Shown here piece after piece: positions 36,415 through 43,747 of a DNA stretch of 43,747 bases. The first letter of the stretch is position 1, and every line of letters starts with the position of its first letter. The notes beneath the pieces are model-generated. The model saw only the letters and a program-made list of their open reading frames with translations. It did not search any database and was not told the origin of the DNA. Position numbers and translations under genes: made by a program. This DNA comes from an uncultured Muribaculaceae bacterium (lineage in GTDB: Bacteria; Bacteroidota; Bacteroidia; Bacteroidales; Muribaculaceae): the NCBI GenBank assembly GCA_910578035.1, contig CAJTOB010000023.1, positions 1 through 43,747 of the forward strand, in the 5' to 3' direction.

Positions 36415-38513
36415 TTTCTACCGCTCAGGCTGTGGCAGACGCCACGGGCCTTCCGCATAAAGGCGTCGAAGCCGTCATTTCGCTGCTCGACGAAGGCGCC
36501 ACCGTTCCTTTCATCAGCCGATACCGCAAGGAGCGCACGGGCTCGCTCGACGAAGTCGCCGTGCGCGACATCGAGCTTGCTCTCGGACGCCGACGCGAGC
36601 TCGAGAAACGCCGCGATTCTATAATAGAGAGCCTTGGCGAAGCCGGCACCCTCACCCCCGAACTACAGGCCAGGTTTGAAAATGCGGCGACAATGACCGA
36701 AATAGAAGATTTGTACGCTCCATACAAGCCTAAACGCCGCACCCGCGCCTCTATAGCCCGCGAAAAAGGTCTTGAGCCGCTTGCGAAGCGAATCATGGCC
36801 GGTCGTGCGGCACGCCTCGACGCCTCGGCTGAAGACATTGCCGGCGCCTGCGACATCATCGCCGAATGGGCTGCCGAGACTCCGCGCCTGCGCAATATAG
36901 TGCGTCGCGAATTCCGCAAAAGAGGCAACATCAGCGCCACGGTCGCCAAAGACAAAGCCGATACGATTGCCGCTTCGCCATATGCCGAATATGCCGGTTT
37001 CGACCGCCCACTGCGCCGCTGCTCATCGCACCAGTACCTCGCCCTACGCCGTGCCGAGCGCGAGGGCTTCCTCAAAGTGAAATACAGCATGCCCGACGAC
37101 GAGGCAGTCATCGACGCCCTATGCGGCAATTTCGGGCCCCGCGAGGCCACAGAAGCCTGTGGAAAGCTTATCGACGACGCCGTGGAAGACGCCTACAAGC
37201 GCCTGCTGCGCCCGTCGGTAGAAAACGAGCTTGCCGCCGAAATGAAAGAAGAGGCCGACAAAGTTGCCATAGGCATCTTCTCCGACAATCTTCGCGCCCT
37301 GCTTCTGGCCGCACCACTCCCCGGTCGCCGCGTGCTCGCCATTGACCCGGGCTACCGCACGGGCTGCAAGGTCGTTGCCATCGACGCCCAGGGCAATCTG
37401 CTCGCCGACACTGTCATATACCCCACCGAACCACGCTGCGACACCGAAGGCGCCCGCAAGGCCCTGGCACAACTCATAGACCGCTATAGGCTCGACACCG
37501 TGGCCCTTGGCGACGGCACGGCCTCGCGCCAGACAGAAGACTTCCTGCGCAAAAGCGGACTTGTAAAGCCCGATTCGCTATATGTGGTGAGCGAGAACGG
37601 TGCTTCGGTCTATTCAGCTTCCGACATCGCCCGCCGCGAATTCCCCGACAAGGACGTCACCGTGCGCGGTGCAGTCTCAATCGGACGGCGCCTCATCGAC
37701 CCGCTGGCCGAACTCGTCAAAATCGACCCCAAATCCATAGGCGTAGGCCAGTATCAGCACGACGTAGACCAGACCGGACTGCGCGATGCACTCGACTACA
37801 CCGTTATGAGTTGCGTCAACGCTGTCGGCGTTGACCTCAACACCGCCTCGGCCAAACTGCTCGAATACATATCGGGCATAGGCCCCGTCATGGCCTCGCG
37901 CATAGTCGAATATCGCCAGGAAAATGGACCTTTCACCGACCGCAAATCGCTCCTCAAAGTGCCGCGTCTCGGCGCCAAAGCCTTCGAACAGGCCGCCGGC
38001 TTCCTCCGTGTGCGCAACGGCGCCAATCCACTCGACAACACCGGCATACACCCCGAAAGCTACGCCATTGTCAAGGATATGGCCAAACGGGCCGGCATAG
38101 CCATCGAAAAATTAGTGACCGACAGCAGCCTTGTCGACCGCCTCGACATCGAAGCCGCCGTGGCCGATGGAGCCGGACGTCAGACAGTACTCGACATCCT
38201 TGCAGAGCTCCGCAAACCGGGCCGCGACCCGCGCACCGACGCCGACACCGACGCATTCGTGCCCGAGATTGCTGATTTCGAAGAACTTCGGGCCGGAATG
38301 GTTCTCCCCGGCCTTGTTGCCAATATCACTGCTTTCGGCGCATTCATAAATCTCGGAATCAAGGAGAGCGGCCTGCTGCACATTTCGCAGATTTCCGACC
38401 GGCGTGTCAACAACGTGGCCGACGTCCTCAAATTAGGCCAGAAAGTGAGTGTGAAAGTGCTCGAAATCGACCATGCGCGCCGCCGCATATCGCTAAGCAT
38501 GAAGGGCCTATGA
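36411..38513 (+). CDS. tex: Tex-family RNA-binding transcription accessory protein
   Basis: A 700-residue Tex protein: N-terminal helical region (VPFISRYRKERTGSLDE is the family hallmark near residue 32), central YqgF-like RNase-H fold (VLAIDPGYRTGCKVVAIDAQG), tandem helix-hairpin-helix (LLEYISGIGPVMASRIVEYR) and a C-terminal S1 RNA-binding domain (LPGLVANITAFGAFINLG ... GLLHISQISD). It binds nucleic acid and is implicated in transcription and stress responses. It overlaps the phosphoesterase upstream and the FolK-like gene downstream by four bases each. Confidence 0.96.
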   Translation: MISTAQAVADATGLPHKGVEAVISLLDEGATVPFISRYRKERTGSLDEVAVRDIELALGRRRELEKRRDSIIESLGEAGTLTPELQARFENAATMTEIEDLYAPYKPKRRTRASIAREKGLEPLAKRIMAGRAARLDASAEDIAGACDIIAEWAAETPRLRNIVRREFRKRGNISATVAKDKADTIAASPYAEYAGFDRPLRRCSSHQYLALRRAEREGFLKVKYSMPDDEAVIDALCGNFGPREATEACGKLIDDAVEDAYKRLLRPSVENELAAEMKEEADKVAIGIFSDNLRALLLAAPLPGRRVLAIDPGYRTGCKVVAIDAQGNLLADTVIYPTEPRCDTEGARKALAQLIDRYRLDTVALGDGTASRQTEDFLRKSGLVKPDSLYVVSENGASVYSASDIARREFPDKDVTVRGAVSIGRRLIDPLAELVKIDPKSIGVGQYQHDVDQTGLRDALDYTVMSCVNAVGVDLNTASAKLLEYISGIGPVMASRIVEYRQENGPFTDRKSLLKVPRLGAKAFEQAAGFLRVRNGANPLDNTGIHPESYAIVKDMAKRAGIAIEKLVTDSSLVDRLDIEAAVADGAGRQTVLDILAELRKPGRDPRTDADTDAFVPEIADFEELRAGMVLPGLVANITAFGAFINLGIKESGLLHISQISDRRVNNVADVLKLGQKVSVKVLEIDHARRRISLSMKGL

Positions 38514-38986
38514 ACACCGCAACAATCTGCCTCGGCTCAAATGCATCAGACGCGCGCGCACACATTGCCCGCGCCGTCGCCTTCATATGCACAATAGCCT
38601 CAATACACGACGACTCCGGCGACTATCCCTCAGACCCCGAACATACGGCCACAACAGCCATCTACACCAACCGTATCCTCGAAATCGGCACCGCTCTGCA
38701 CTACGACCGGCTGCATAGCCTCTGCAAGAAATACGAAAGCACCGAACGCGCCGCCACCGTAGAAGAAGCCCGCGTAACAATAGACATCGACATAGTCATC
38801 TTCAACGGCGCCGTCCTTCGCCCCCTCGACCACGCCTCGGCCTACTTCAACAAAGGCCTCGCCCTCCTTGCCGCTTCCAAATCAGAAGTCGAGGAGGAAG
38901 ATTTCGCGGGTGAGGTCGCAGACGGGGAGGCCGGCAGTGTCGGCGATGGCGATATAGGCCTTGCGGCGGTCGGCGTCCATATCTGA
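38510..38986 (+). CDS. FolK-like HPPK, divergent, with a 3' end overlapping comEC
   Basis: A 158-residue protein. Its N-terminal 120 residues look like 6-hydroxymethyl-7,8-dihydropterin pyrophosphokinase: LGSNASD at the start, YTNRILEIGTAL like the FYNAVV core strand, KKYESTER, and ARVTIDIDIVIFNGA with the Mg-binding DxD. It would supply the pyrophosphorylated pterin for folate. Coupled by ATGA to tex. The last 35 codons (after LLAAS) are antisense to the end of comEC and are rich in E, D and G, unlike FolK termini, so the original stop may have been lost. Confidence 0.68.
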   Translation: MNTATICLGSNASDARAHIARAVAFICTIASIHDDSGDYPSDPEHTATTAIYTNRILEIGTALHYDRLHSLCKKYESTERAATVEEARVTIDIDIVIFNGAVLRPLDHASAYFNKGLALLAASKSEVEEEDFAGEVADGEAGSVGDGDIGLAAVGVHI

Positions 38987-40855
38987 GGCGATGATGAGCG
39001 CAGACGGACTATTGCGCGCCAACAGCGAGTCGAGACAGCCCCGATAGCGTCCTTTGAGCACAATACAATCTACCGCCCCGGCAACGCCCGACGAATCATT
39101 TGCAGCTATCAGCAGCCGCCTCTCGCCCGCAAGGAGCATGCCGCCGTGTAGCCGCACCTTTTCATGGCAAATACTGTCAGGAGCTATTTCAATCATGTCG
39201 GCCGCGATTCCGCCGTCAAGAAAATAATTATCGGGATTGCCAATCGGCCGTTTTCTGCTCGACAGCGGCACAATATAACCGCGTCCGCCACAGCGCACAC
39301 GTATCTCAGCGGCATAGGTATTCCCGTGAACGGCTATATCGCTCGCCTGAGCGTCTTCAGGCAGCAGCATTGCCGACAGAGCAAGCGCAAGCCCGACCGA
39401 CGCAAAAACCAGCCTGTGAGCATTCTTGCGGCAATATAAAATAATTACGAAAATCAATATACAGCCGCACAGCACAGCCATGCTATACACTCCAAGCCTT
39501 ATTCCGGCTGGATTTGCCCACCCTACATCTACGGCCAGGCCGCATATATTGTCGATAACTCTGGCAAGATTGTCGACAAGTCCTGCTGCAAAGCCTGAGG
39601 GAATACCGATTGCTGCCAGAAGCACTACAGCGCACCCCGCGACCATAAACAGCGGGAATATGAGCGATGCGAGCGCGTTTGCCGGAACAGTCAGCAGCGG
39701 CAATGTGTGGAAATGCCACAGAAGCACCGGCGCGGTTGCTATTGTGGCGGCAAGAGGCACCGCGAACAGAGCGAAAAGGCCGTAGAATCTGTTTCCGCGT
39801 CGCAGCGGATTGAGTCTGTCGGACATCAGCAGCAGACCGAGCACGGCGGCTACCGATAGCTGGAAACCGATAGAATATACCCACAGAGGGTTGACCGCCA
39901 GTATAATGGCAACAGCGAGAAAGAGCGAATTGAGAGGCGGAGAATTGCGCTGTAACAGGCGCGCGAGATTGTAGACGCTTAGCATCACCGCCGCACGGAA
40001 TACAGAAGGCTGAAGCCCCGTAGCCGCTGCATAGCCCCATACCGCCAGTACAATCATCAGATAGCGCCATCGACCTAAGTTCTCACTGATTTTCAATGGG
40101 AAAAGCAGAAAAGACACAACAAGCGCGAATACGGCCACATGGAAGCCACTCACACATAGCAGATGCGACAGTCCGCTGGCGCGGAAAGCCTCCTTGCGGT
40201 CGTCGCCGACGTCTCCGCCGCCAAATACTGAGGCCGCCAGCAGACGGCTTGTCGACGGAGCGAGAGGCGAATCGTAGACATATTCCGCCAGGGTATAACG
40301 CAAATCCAGCAATCGGAACTGGAATGCATCGGAATGCCCCGTAACACGGCACGAACGCTGCATCACAAGCATATCGGCCACAGTGCGCTCTGCGCGGTCT
40401 GTGCCATACGACAGCGCAGGAGAGGCATCATATCTGCGCGAGTATTCGGCTGCGCCCTCAAGCTCTACAATATCGCCTGGGCGCAGACATGGGGTAACAT
40501 CGGCAAGCGTCATGCGGCAACGCATGGCTACCGGCTCTTCGAACGACACCACACAACGCTGCGAGCGGTCTGTCGACCGCACACTCTCGACTATACCCGT
40601 CCATATGCGCTCACGGCCGTCGAAAACCGATGCATCCGGCTCCGGAACGTCCATGCGCCTCGCTATCAGACTGGTCGAAGCAGCCATAAAAACAAAAAAC
40701 AGGGCAGGCACAAGCCTGACCCTGACAAATATCAGAACCCCGAAAAACAAGCCGGCAACAACCCATAACCATGGATAATCCACAGCTACCGCGCCAACGA
40801 CAGCACCAGCGGCTGCCGGGAATGCGGGCAAGGCGTCGAAGCGAGCTATTTTCAC
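38882..40855 (-). CDS. ComEC/Rec2-family DNA uptake membrane protein
   Basis: A 657-residue polytopic membrane protein. It has an N-terminal hydrophobic segment, a soluble OB-like domain (about 70-170), the competence core with the signature ASGLSHLLCVSGFHVAV and PSVFRAAVML, about ten spans up to residue 500, and a C-terminal extracytoplasmic domain (about 505-657) smaller than in ComEC proteins with a full metallo-beta-lactamase domain, so it may lack the nuclease part. It moves single-stranded DNA across the inner membrane. The start is GTG, inside the 63-base repeat; the ancestral gene probably overlapped the yeiH-type gene by four bases. Confidence 0.87.
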   Translation of the reverse strand: MKIARFDALPAFPAAAGAVVGAVAVDYPWLWVVAGLFFGVLIFVRVRLVPALFFVFMAASTSLIARRMDVPEPDASVFDGRERIWTGIVESVRSTDRSQRCVVSFEEPVAMRCRMTLADVTPCLRPGDIVELEGAAEYSRRYDASPALSYGTDRAERTVADMLVMQRSCRVTGHSDAFQFRLLDLRYTLAEYVYDSPLAPSTSRLLAASVFGGGDVGDDRKEAFRASGLSHLLCVSGFHVAVFALVVSFLLFPLKISENLGRWRYLMIVLAVWGYAAATGLQPSVFRAAVMLSVYNLARLLQRNSPPLNSLFLAVAIILAVNPLWVYSIGFQLSVAAVLGLLLMSDRLNPLRRGNRFYGLFALFAVPLAATIATAPVLLWHFHTLPLLTVPANALASLIFPLFMVAGCAVVLLAAIGIPSGFAAGLVDNLARVIDNICGLAVDVGWANPAGIRLGVYSMAVLCGCILIFVIILYCRKNAHRLVFASVGLALALSAMLLPEDAQASDIAVHGNTYAAEIRVRCGGRGYIVPLSSRKRPIGNPDNYFLDGGIAADMIEIAPDSICHEKVRLHGGMLLAGERRLLIAANDSSGVAGAVDCIVLKGRYRGCLDSLLARNSPSALIIASDMDADRRKAYIAIADTAGLPVCDLTREIFLLDF

Positions 40856-40866
40856 ACGGTTTCGAA
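40804..40866 (+). repeat. Copy A of the 63-base direct repeat
   Basis: Identical to 41609-41671 except for two substitutions. It contains the comEC GTG start and its first 16 or so codons plus the last bases of the yeiH-type frame (CACACGGTTTCGA on the plus strand). The homology stops within two or three bases on both sides. Confidence 0.92.
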
Positions 40867-41004
40867 TTACCCTATAAATTGCAGGTCGTTAATAGATTCA
40901 GTTGCAACATCTTGCTTTTAAGCTACAGCCTTTAATCAGATTGATCTAACGAATGCAGACCAAGCCTTGAAAAAACAAAAATATTCATTTATCTCATTTT
41001 ATGG

Positions 41005-41036
41005 CAAATATACAAATTTATCCGTCATATTCTCAA
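41005..41036 (-). promoter_or_regulatory. Insert-borne promoter facing comEC
   Basis: The minus strand reads TTG (41036-41034), 21 bases, TATATTTG (41012-41005). It would start a transcript about 145 bases before the comEC GTG and could replace the lost readthrough from the yeiH-type gene. Confidence 0.55.
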
Positions 41037-41097
41037 TAATCGATCCAACCTTTTTCATGTTGGTAACGTTTTATATAAAACCCTTAAACAATCGCAT

Positions 41098-41268
41098 ATG
41101 AAAAGACTCATTTATTTATTGTAGATAGGACTTGTTTTACCCATCAGTTCCTACCATAGTTCACAAAACGAACAGGCTCTCTACGAACAAACACAAAAAG
41201 AAGAGATTATCAACGACTACTCGAACGTAAGGGGCTCAATTCTAAGAAGTTGTTTAATAGATTTGTGA
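41098..41268 (+). pseudogene. Small secreted-protein gene with an internal TAG
   Basis: ATG AAA AGA CTC ATT opens a signal-peptide-like frame (MKRLIYLL, then TAG at 41122-41124, then IGLVLPISSYHSSQNEQ and a polar, Lys/Glu-rich tail) that stays open for 56 codons to TGA at 41266. If the TAG is read as a sense codon, the result is a normal Sec signal followed by a short exported peptide. Most likely a decayed or truncated gene; no homologue is known to me. Confidence 0.5.
41258..41265 (+). promoter_or_regulatory. Candidate -7 element of the 86-residue gene
   Basis: TAGATTTG fits TAnnTTTG, 34 bases before the ATG at 41300. No TTG about 20 bases upstream. It overlaps the end of the broken gene. 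Confidence 0.35.
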
Positions 41269-41299
41269 AACAAGCTCTAACCATTAAATTCATCATCAA

Positions 41300-41560
41300 A
41301 TGAAAAAACCGGAAGGAAATGCATGGGATATATTCACGAGAGTCCGAACTTACGGGTCTGCACTATTCTTAATAGCTTTCATAATTCTAAAAGGGGCTTT
41401 AAAGATATATGTATCAGGGGGCATAGGACTTGTTGCAGCTTTGATAGAAACTTATATATGTTTCAAAAATGATTGCAAGGCCTTAGGAATATTATGCGCC
41501 TGTAGTGCGATTTTCTTTCTTATCCTCATGATTATATGCAGGCATTTCTACTCTGCATAA
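41300..41560 (+). CDS. 86-residue membrane protein carried by the insert
   Basis: A short protein with a polar start (MKKPEGNAWDIFTRVR) and two or three hydrophobic spans (about 19-31, 37-50, 60-80), with Cys residues in KNDCKALGILCACS. AT-rich codons contrast with the neighbouring comEC and yeiH-type genes, which suggests transfer. It has its own terminator. I recognise no family; a small immunity or toxin-like membrane protein is one possibility without direct evidence. Confidence 0.6.
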   Translation: MKKPEGNAWDIFTRVRTYGSALFLIAFIILKGALKIYVSGGIGLVAALIETYICFKNDCKALGILCACSAIFFLILMIICRHFYSA

Positions 41561-41565
41561 AACAC

Positions 41566-41606
41566 AAGCGACCAGGCTGATATACAAACCTGGTCGCTTT
41601 ATATTT
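41566..41606 (+). terminator. Terminator of the insert gene
   Basis: An 11-base perfect stem (41566-41576 with 41589-41599) followed by TATATTT, just before copy B of the repeat. Confidence 0.85.
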
Positions 41607-41608
41607 AC

Positions 41609-41671
41609 GCACCTGCGGCTGCCGGGAATGCGGGCAAGGCGTCGAAGCGGGCTATTTTCACACGGTTTCGA
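41609..41671 (+). repeat. Copy B of the 63-base direct repeat
   Basis: The second copy spans the stop of the yeiH-type gene (41658-41660) and continues into a dead copy of the first comEC codons, which ends at an in-frame TAA at 41605-41607. It keeps the ancestral GTGA stop-start overlap. Confidence 0.92.
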
Positions 41672-42593
41672 GCACTACAAAGAGCGATACTACGCTGATT
41701 ACCACCCAGAGGATTACAGCCTGCATGAGGGGTCGCACTCCCACCGACTTGATAGACGCAAGCGACAGCGAGGCGCCGATAAGGAACAGCGTAACTACCA
41801 TACCGCGCTTGGCAATCCAGACCATAGACGACACAAACCATTCAGGCAGTGCAACATAGGTATTCACAACCATAGCCAGCACGAAAATGAAGATAAACCA
41901 GGGTATGGAAATCTTGGCAGTCTTGTCGCGGAATATAAACATGGTGACGAGAGCCAGAGGAATAATCCAAAGCGCTCGCGTGAGCTTGATGAGCGTGGCA
42001 AGCTGGAGCGCCTGCTCGCCATAGGCCTCTCCTGCGCCTACAACCGACGATGTATCGTGAATTGCAATAGCCGCCCAGGTGCCGAACTGTTGCTGTGTCA
42101 TCTCAAACAGATGGCCCAGAGGCGGGAATATGAAGAGTGCTATCGAATTGAGAATAAAGATAACACCGAGCGATACCGCCATTTCATTTTCATCGGCCTT
42201 CAGCACCGGGCCTACTGCCGCGATAGCGCTGCCGCCACAAATGGCCGTGCCCGACGATATGAGATATGCCGTCTTACGGTTGATATTGAACCAGTAGCCT
42301 ACCATGACGCCAAGAGCCATCACGCCGACAACCGACACCACAGTAAACAGCATGCCCTCAGAGCCGGACTTGAGCGACTCCTGCAGATTCATATTGAAGC
42401 CAAGGCAAACAACAGCCACCTGCAGCAGATATTTCGATGTCTTCTTATTGAATTTCGGACAGGGATTCTTAAATGTAAAAGCGAAAATCAGACCCAGCAG
42501 CAAGGCTATAGGCGCCGAAATTACCGGCAAACCGAAATGATTGAACGGAAATACAATCAGTGCAATGATTAGAATATATATGACCTTAGCCAT
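41658..42593 (-). CDS. YeiH-family membrane transporter (UPF0324)
   Basis: A 311-residue polytopic inner-membrane protein of the YeiH/UPF0324 family, annotated as putative sulfate or sulfonate-related exporters. Characteristic segments are LGFNMNLQESL, SSGTAICGGSAIAAVGPVL, FGTWAAIAIHDTSSVVGAGEAYG and LFLIGASLSLASIKSVG. About nine to ten spans. The last codons (VVLETV) lie in the repeat and are intact. It has a -7 element (TACCTTTG on the minus strand at 42661-42654). The physiological substrate is not known. Confidence 0.9.
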   Translation of the reverse strand: MAKVIYILIIALIVFPFNHFGLPVISAPIALLLGLIFAFTFKNPCPKFNKKTSKYLLQVAVVCLGFNMNLQESLKSGSEGMLFTVVSVVGVMALGVMVGYWFNINRKTAYLISSGTAICGGSAIAAVGPVLKADENEMAVSLGVIFILNSIALFIFPPLGHLFEMTQQQFGTWAAIAIHDTSSVVGAGEAYGEQALQLATLIKLTRALWIIPLALVTMFIFRDKTAKISIPWFIFIFVLAMVVNTYVALPEWFVSSMVWIAKRGMVVTLFLIGASLSLASIKSVGVRPLMQAVILWVVISVVSLFVVLETV

Positions 42594-42653
42594 AAGTGAA
42601 TTTAATAGTTTATATTTTTATATTATGACAATCAAACTTTTTTTCAAACGCCG

Positions 42654-42661
42654 CAAAGGTA
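42654..42661 (-). promoter_or_regulatory. -7 element of the yeiH-type gene
   Basis: The minus strand reads TACCTTTG (TAnnTTTG), about 60 bases before the ATG at 42593. Confidence 0.5.
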
Positions 42662-42709
42662 CAAATTATTTTCCACTCCAGGCCCCGATTCGACTCTGTA
42701 ATAGAAAAT

Positions 42710-42755
42710 AGTTGTGACAGTTATCGTAATTTCGACAACTGTCACAACTTTTATT
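42710..42755. terminator. Terminator of the 42825 lipoprotein gene
   Basis: A 13-base perfect stem (42710-42722 with 42737-42749) with T-rich sequence on one side and A-rich on the other, about 75 bases after the lipoprotein stop codon. Confidence 0.85.
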
Positions 42756-42824
42756 CTAATTCCGTTTTAGTAATATTTACTTATCCTAAAAAGCGGGTGG
42801 TCGGCCGGCACGGCGACATTTTTC

Positions 42825-43388
42825 TTATTTGCGGATAACGATGATGTCGCTCATCTGCTTGCCGTTGAGCACATATGTCTTGAAATTGCCACTCACACCG
42901 GCTTCCATCGGACCGAATTCGAAAGAAATGTTCTTTCCGGAAGATACTACCGACTTACACAGCTTTTTCATCAGAGTCGTGCCCTGGTTCACTGACAGAT
43001 TCTCCTTGCCGGGTTCGATTTCCTTCTCAAAATCTTCGGGGCTCACATATACATTTTCAACCTTTACAACTGTGGGTTTTACATTGCCGTCGCTGTCGGT
43101 AACATCGTAGGAATACTCGCCGTTCACACGGAAACCTGTCATTTCGAATGAAGCCCAGTTAGTAGCTACAAGGGCAATCTGGCCACCCTCGGGCTCTACG
43201 GTAAACTGTATGTCGTTATAGTGTTCTCCGGGTTTAAAGTCTACTGAGATTGAACCCGAATTGTCTGTCACTTCCCATTCTACAAGAGGTGTTGCTGTTT
43301 CGTCATCGTCTGAACATGATACCAGAGTGCAGAATGCGAATGCAAACAAACTAACAATCATGCCAATGCCATACTTTTTGATAGTCAT
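42825..43388 (-). CDS. Small lipoprotein of unknown function
   Basis: A 187-residue lipoprotein with a hydrophobic signal and lipobox TLVSC (Cys25), followed by acidic SDDDETAT, a pattern that can mark surface-exposed lipoproteins. The mature region is beta-rich (VEWEVTDNSGSISVDF, GKNISFEFGPMEAGVSG) and could be a single Ig-like or BACON-like domain. No family is recognised. It ends in a clear terminator; no clear promoter was found upstream. Confidence 0.6.
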   Translation of the reverse strand: MTIKKYGIGMIVSLFAFAFCTLVSCSDDDETATPLVEWEVTDNSGSISVDFKPGEHYNDIQFTVEPEGGQIALVATNWASFEMTGFRVNGEYSYDVTDSDGNVKPTVVKVENVYVSPEDFEKEIEPGKENLSVNQGTTLMKKLCKSVVSSGKNISFEFGPMEAGVSGNFKTYVLNGKQMSDIIVIRK

Positions 43389-43633
43389 CGCGGTTTAGTG
43401 TGATAGATAGTTAATAGTCGTTTTTATTATTTATTTCTTTTTAATTTCTAAAAAGACACTTTCTGTTTTAGAAATTTTTCCAAATGTAAGCATTATTTTT
43501 CGTTCCAACAAAGAGACCCCTATTATTATACATTATTTAACGCTTTTACACCGCCGTATTTTCGTTTCGAAAGATACAATATAATCCACACCGGCTTTCT
43601 GCCCCAATCCTGAAATCGATAAGAAGCATCGTG
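43389..43633. other. Noncoding AT-rich region at the right end
   Basis: No open frame, repeat or RNA family that I can support in this stretch. It should contain the promoter of the 42825 lipoprotein gene. Confidence 0.4.
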
Positions 43634-43694
43634 AAATCAGCGATACCGATAAGCGAGCCGCAGAACCGGCCTCTTATCGGTGTCGCTGATTTTT
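43634..43694 (+). terminator. Orphan strong hairpin near the right edge
   Basis: A 20-base stem with one G-U pair (43634-43653 with 43673-43692) followed by T5. In the plus direction it reads like a terminator, but no plus-strand gene precedes it; it may end an unannotated small RNA. Confidence 0.7.
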
Positions 43695-43747
43695 AGAGGT
43701 TGTTTAATAACATATGTGAAAACACAGGTTGGTGTATTTTTGCTTAA

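Larger units (their letters stand above)
40867..41608 (+). mobile_element. AT-rich insert between comEC and the yeiH-type gene
   Basis: About 740 bases flanked by the direct repeat and clearly more AT-rich than both neighbours. It holds a stop-interrupted small gene, an 86-residue membrane protein gene, a terminator and a promoter facing comEC, and no integrase or transposase. It looks like a small integrated cassette or the remnant of a larger element. A tandem duplication without mobility is the alternative. Confidence 0.5.

Noticed and set aside
41605..41841. Frame ending in the first comEC codons
   Set aside because: It arises because copy B of the repeat preserves a dead start of comEC behind an unrelated frame of the yeiH-type gene; not a separate gene.
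1..43747. CRISPR arrays, tRNA or rRNA genes, transposases
   Set aside because: No regularly spaced repeats, no cloverleaf-like or ribosomal RNA sequence and no transposase or integrase motifs were found on either strand.

Overview
The window looks like a chromosomal segment from a gut Bacteroidales, most likely a Muribaculaceae-type genome. The grounds are SusC/SusD pairs, many Sec and lipobox signal peptides, an S8 protease with a C-terminal tail resembling a type IX sorting domain, and recurrent Bacteroidetes promoters (TTTG or TTG, about 20 bases, then TAnnTTTG). The family or genus is inferred from sequence style, not from a database search. No tRNA, rRNA, CRISPR array, transposase or recombinase gene was seen.

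Layout. 1-2250: the C-terminal part of a SusD-like protein cut off at the left edge, and a small outer-membrane barrel protein. 2249-5600: tsaD and a secreted subtilisin-like protease. 5800-12780: a susC-susD-lipoprotein operon with no glycosidase, next to the protease, which suggests peptide or protein uptake. 13100-16640: a lipoprotein, an Eis-like GNAT acetyltransferase and a type II NADH dehydrogenase, the last two in one operon. 16980-21330: carA-carB. 21615-25600: two secreted transglutaminase-fold proteins, one with an intact Cys-His-Asp triad and one lacking the Cys. 25600-28300: LpxH-like hydrolase with a MIP18/SufT-like Fe-S factor (4-base overlap), then a divergent outer-membrane barrel gene and nagB. 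28370-30390: two small membrane proteins and eno. 30549-33793: a GH105-GH67 pair for uronic-acid removal. 34029-38986: a tightly coupled acyltransferase-phosphoesterase-Tex-FolK-like operon, convergent with comEC. 40856-42593: comEC and a YeiH-type transporter, separated by a small insert. 42825-43388: a lipoprotein.

The most unusual region is 40804-41671. A nearly perfect 63-base direct repeat, made of the end of the yeiH-type gene and the start of comEC, flanks about 740 bases of AT-rich DNA. The insert carries a stop-interrupted small secreted-protein gene, an 86-residue membrane protein gene with a terminator, and an outward promoter facing comEC. This looks like a compact cassette that entered a translationally coupled gene junction and duplicated the target, so that both neighbours kept their coding ends.

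A second notable point is the transglutaminase gene near 21615. A well-placed promoter and a clear signal peptide lead to an in-frame ATC where an ATG would be expected.
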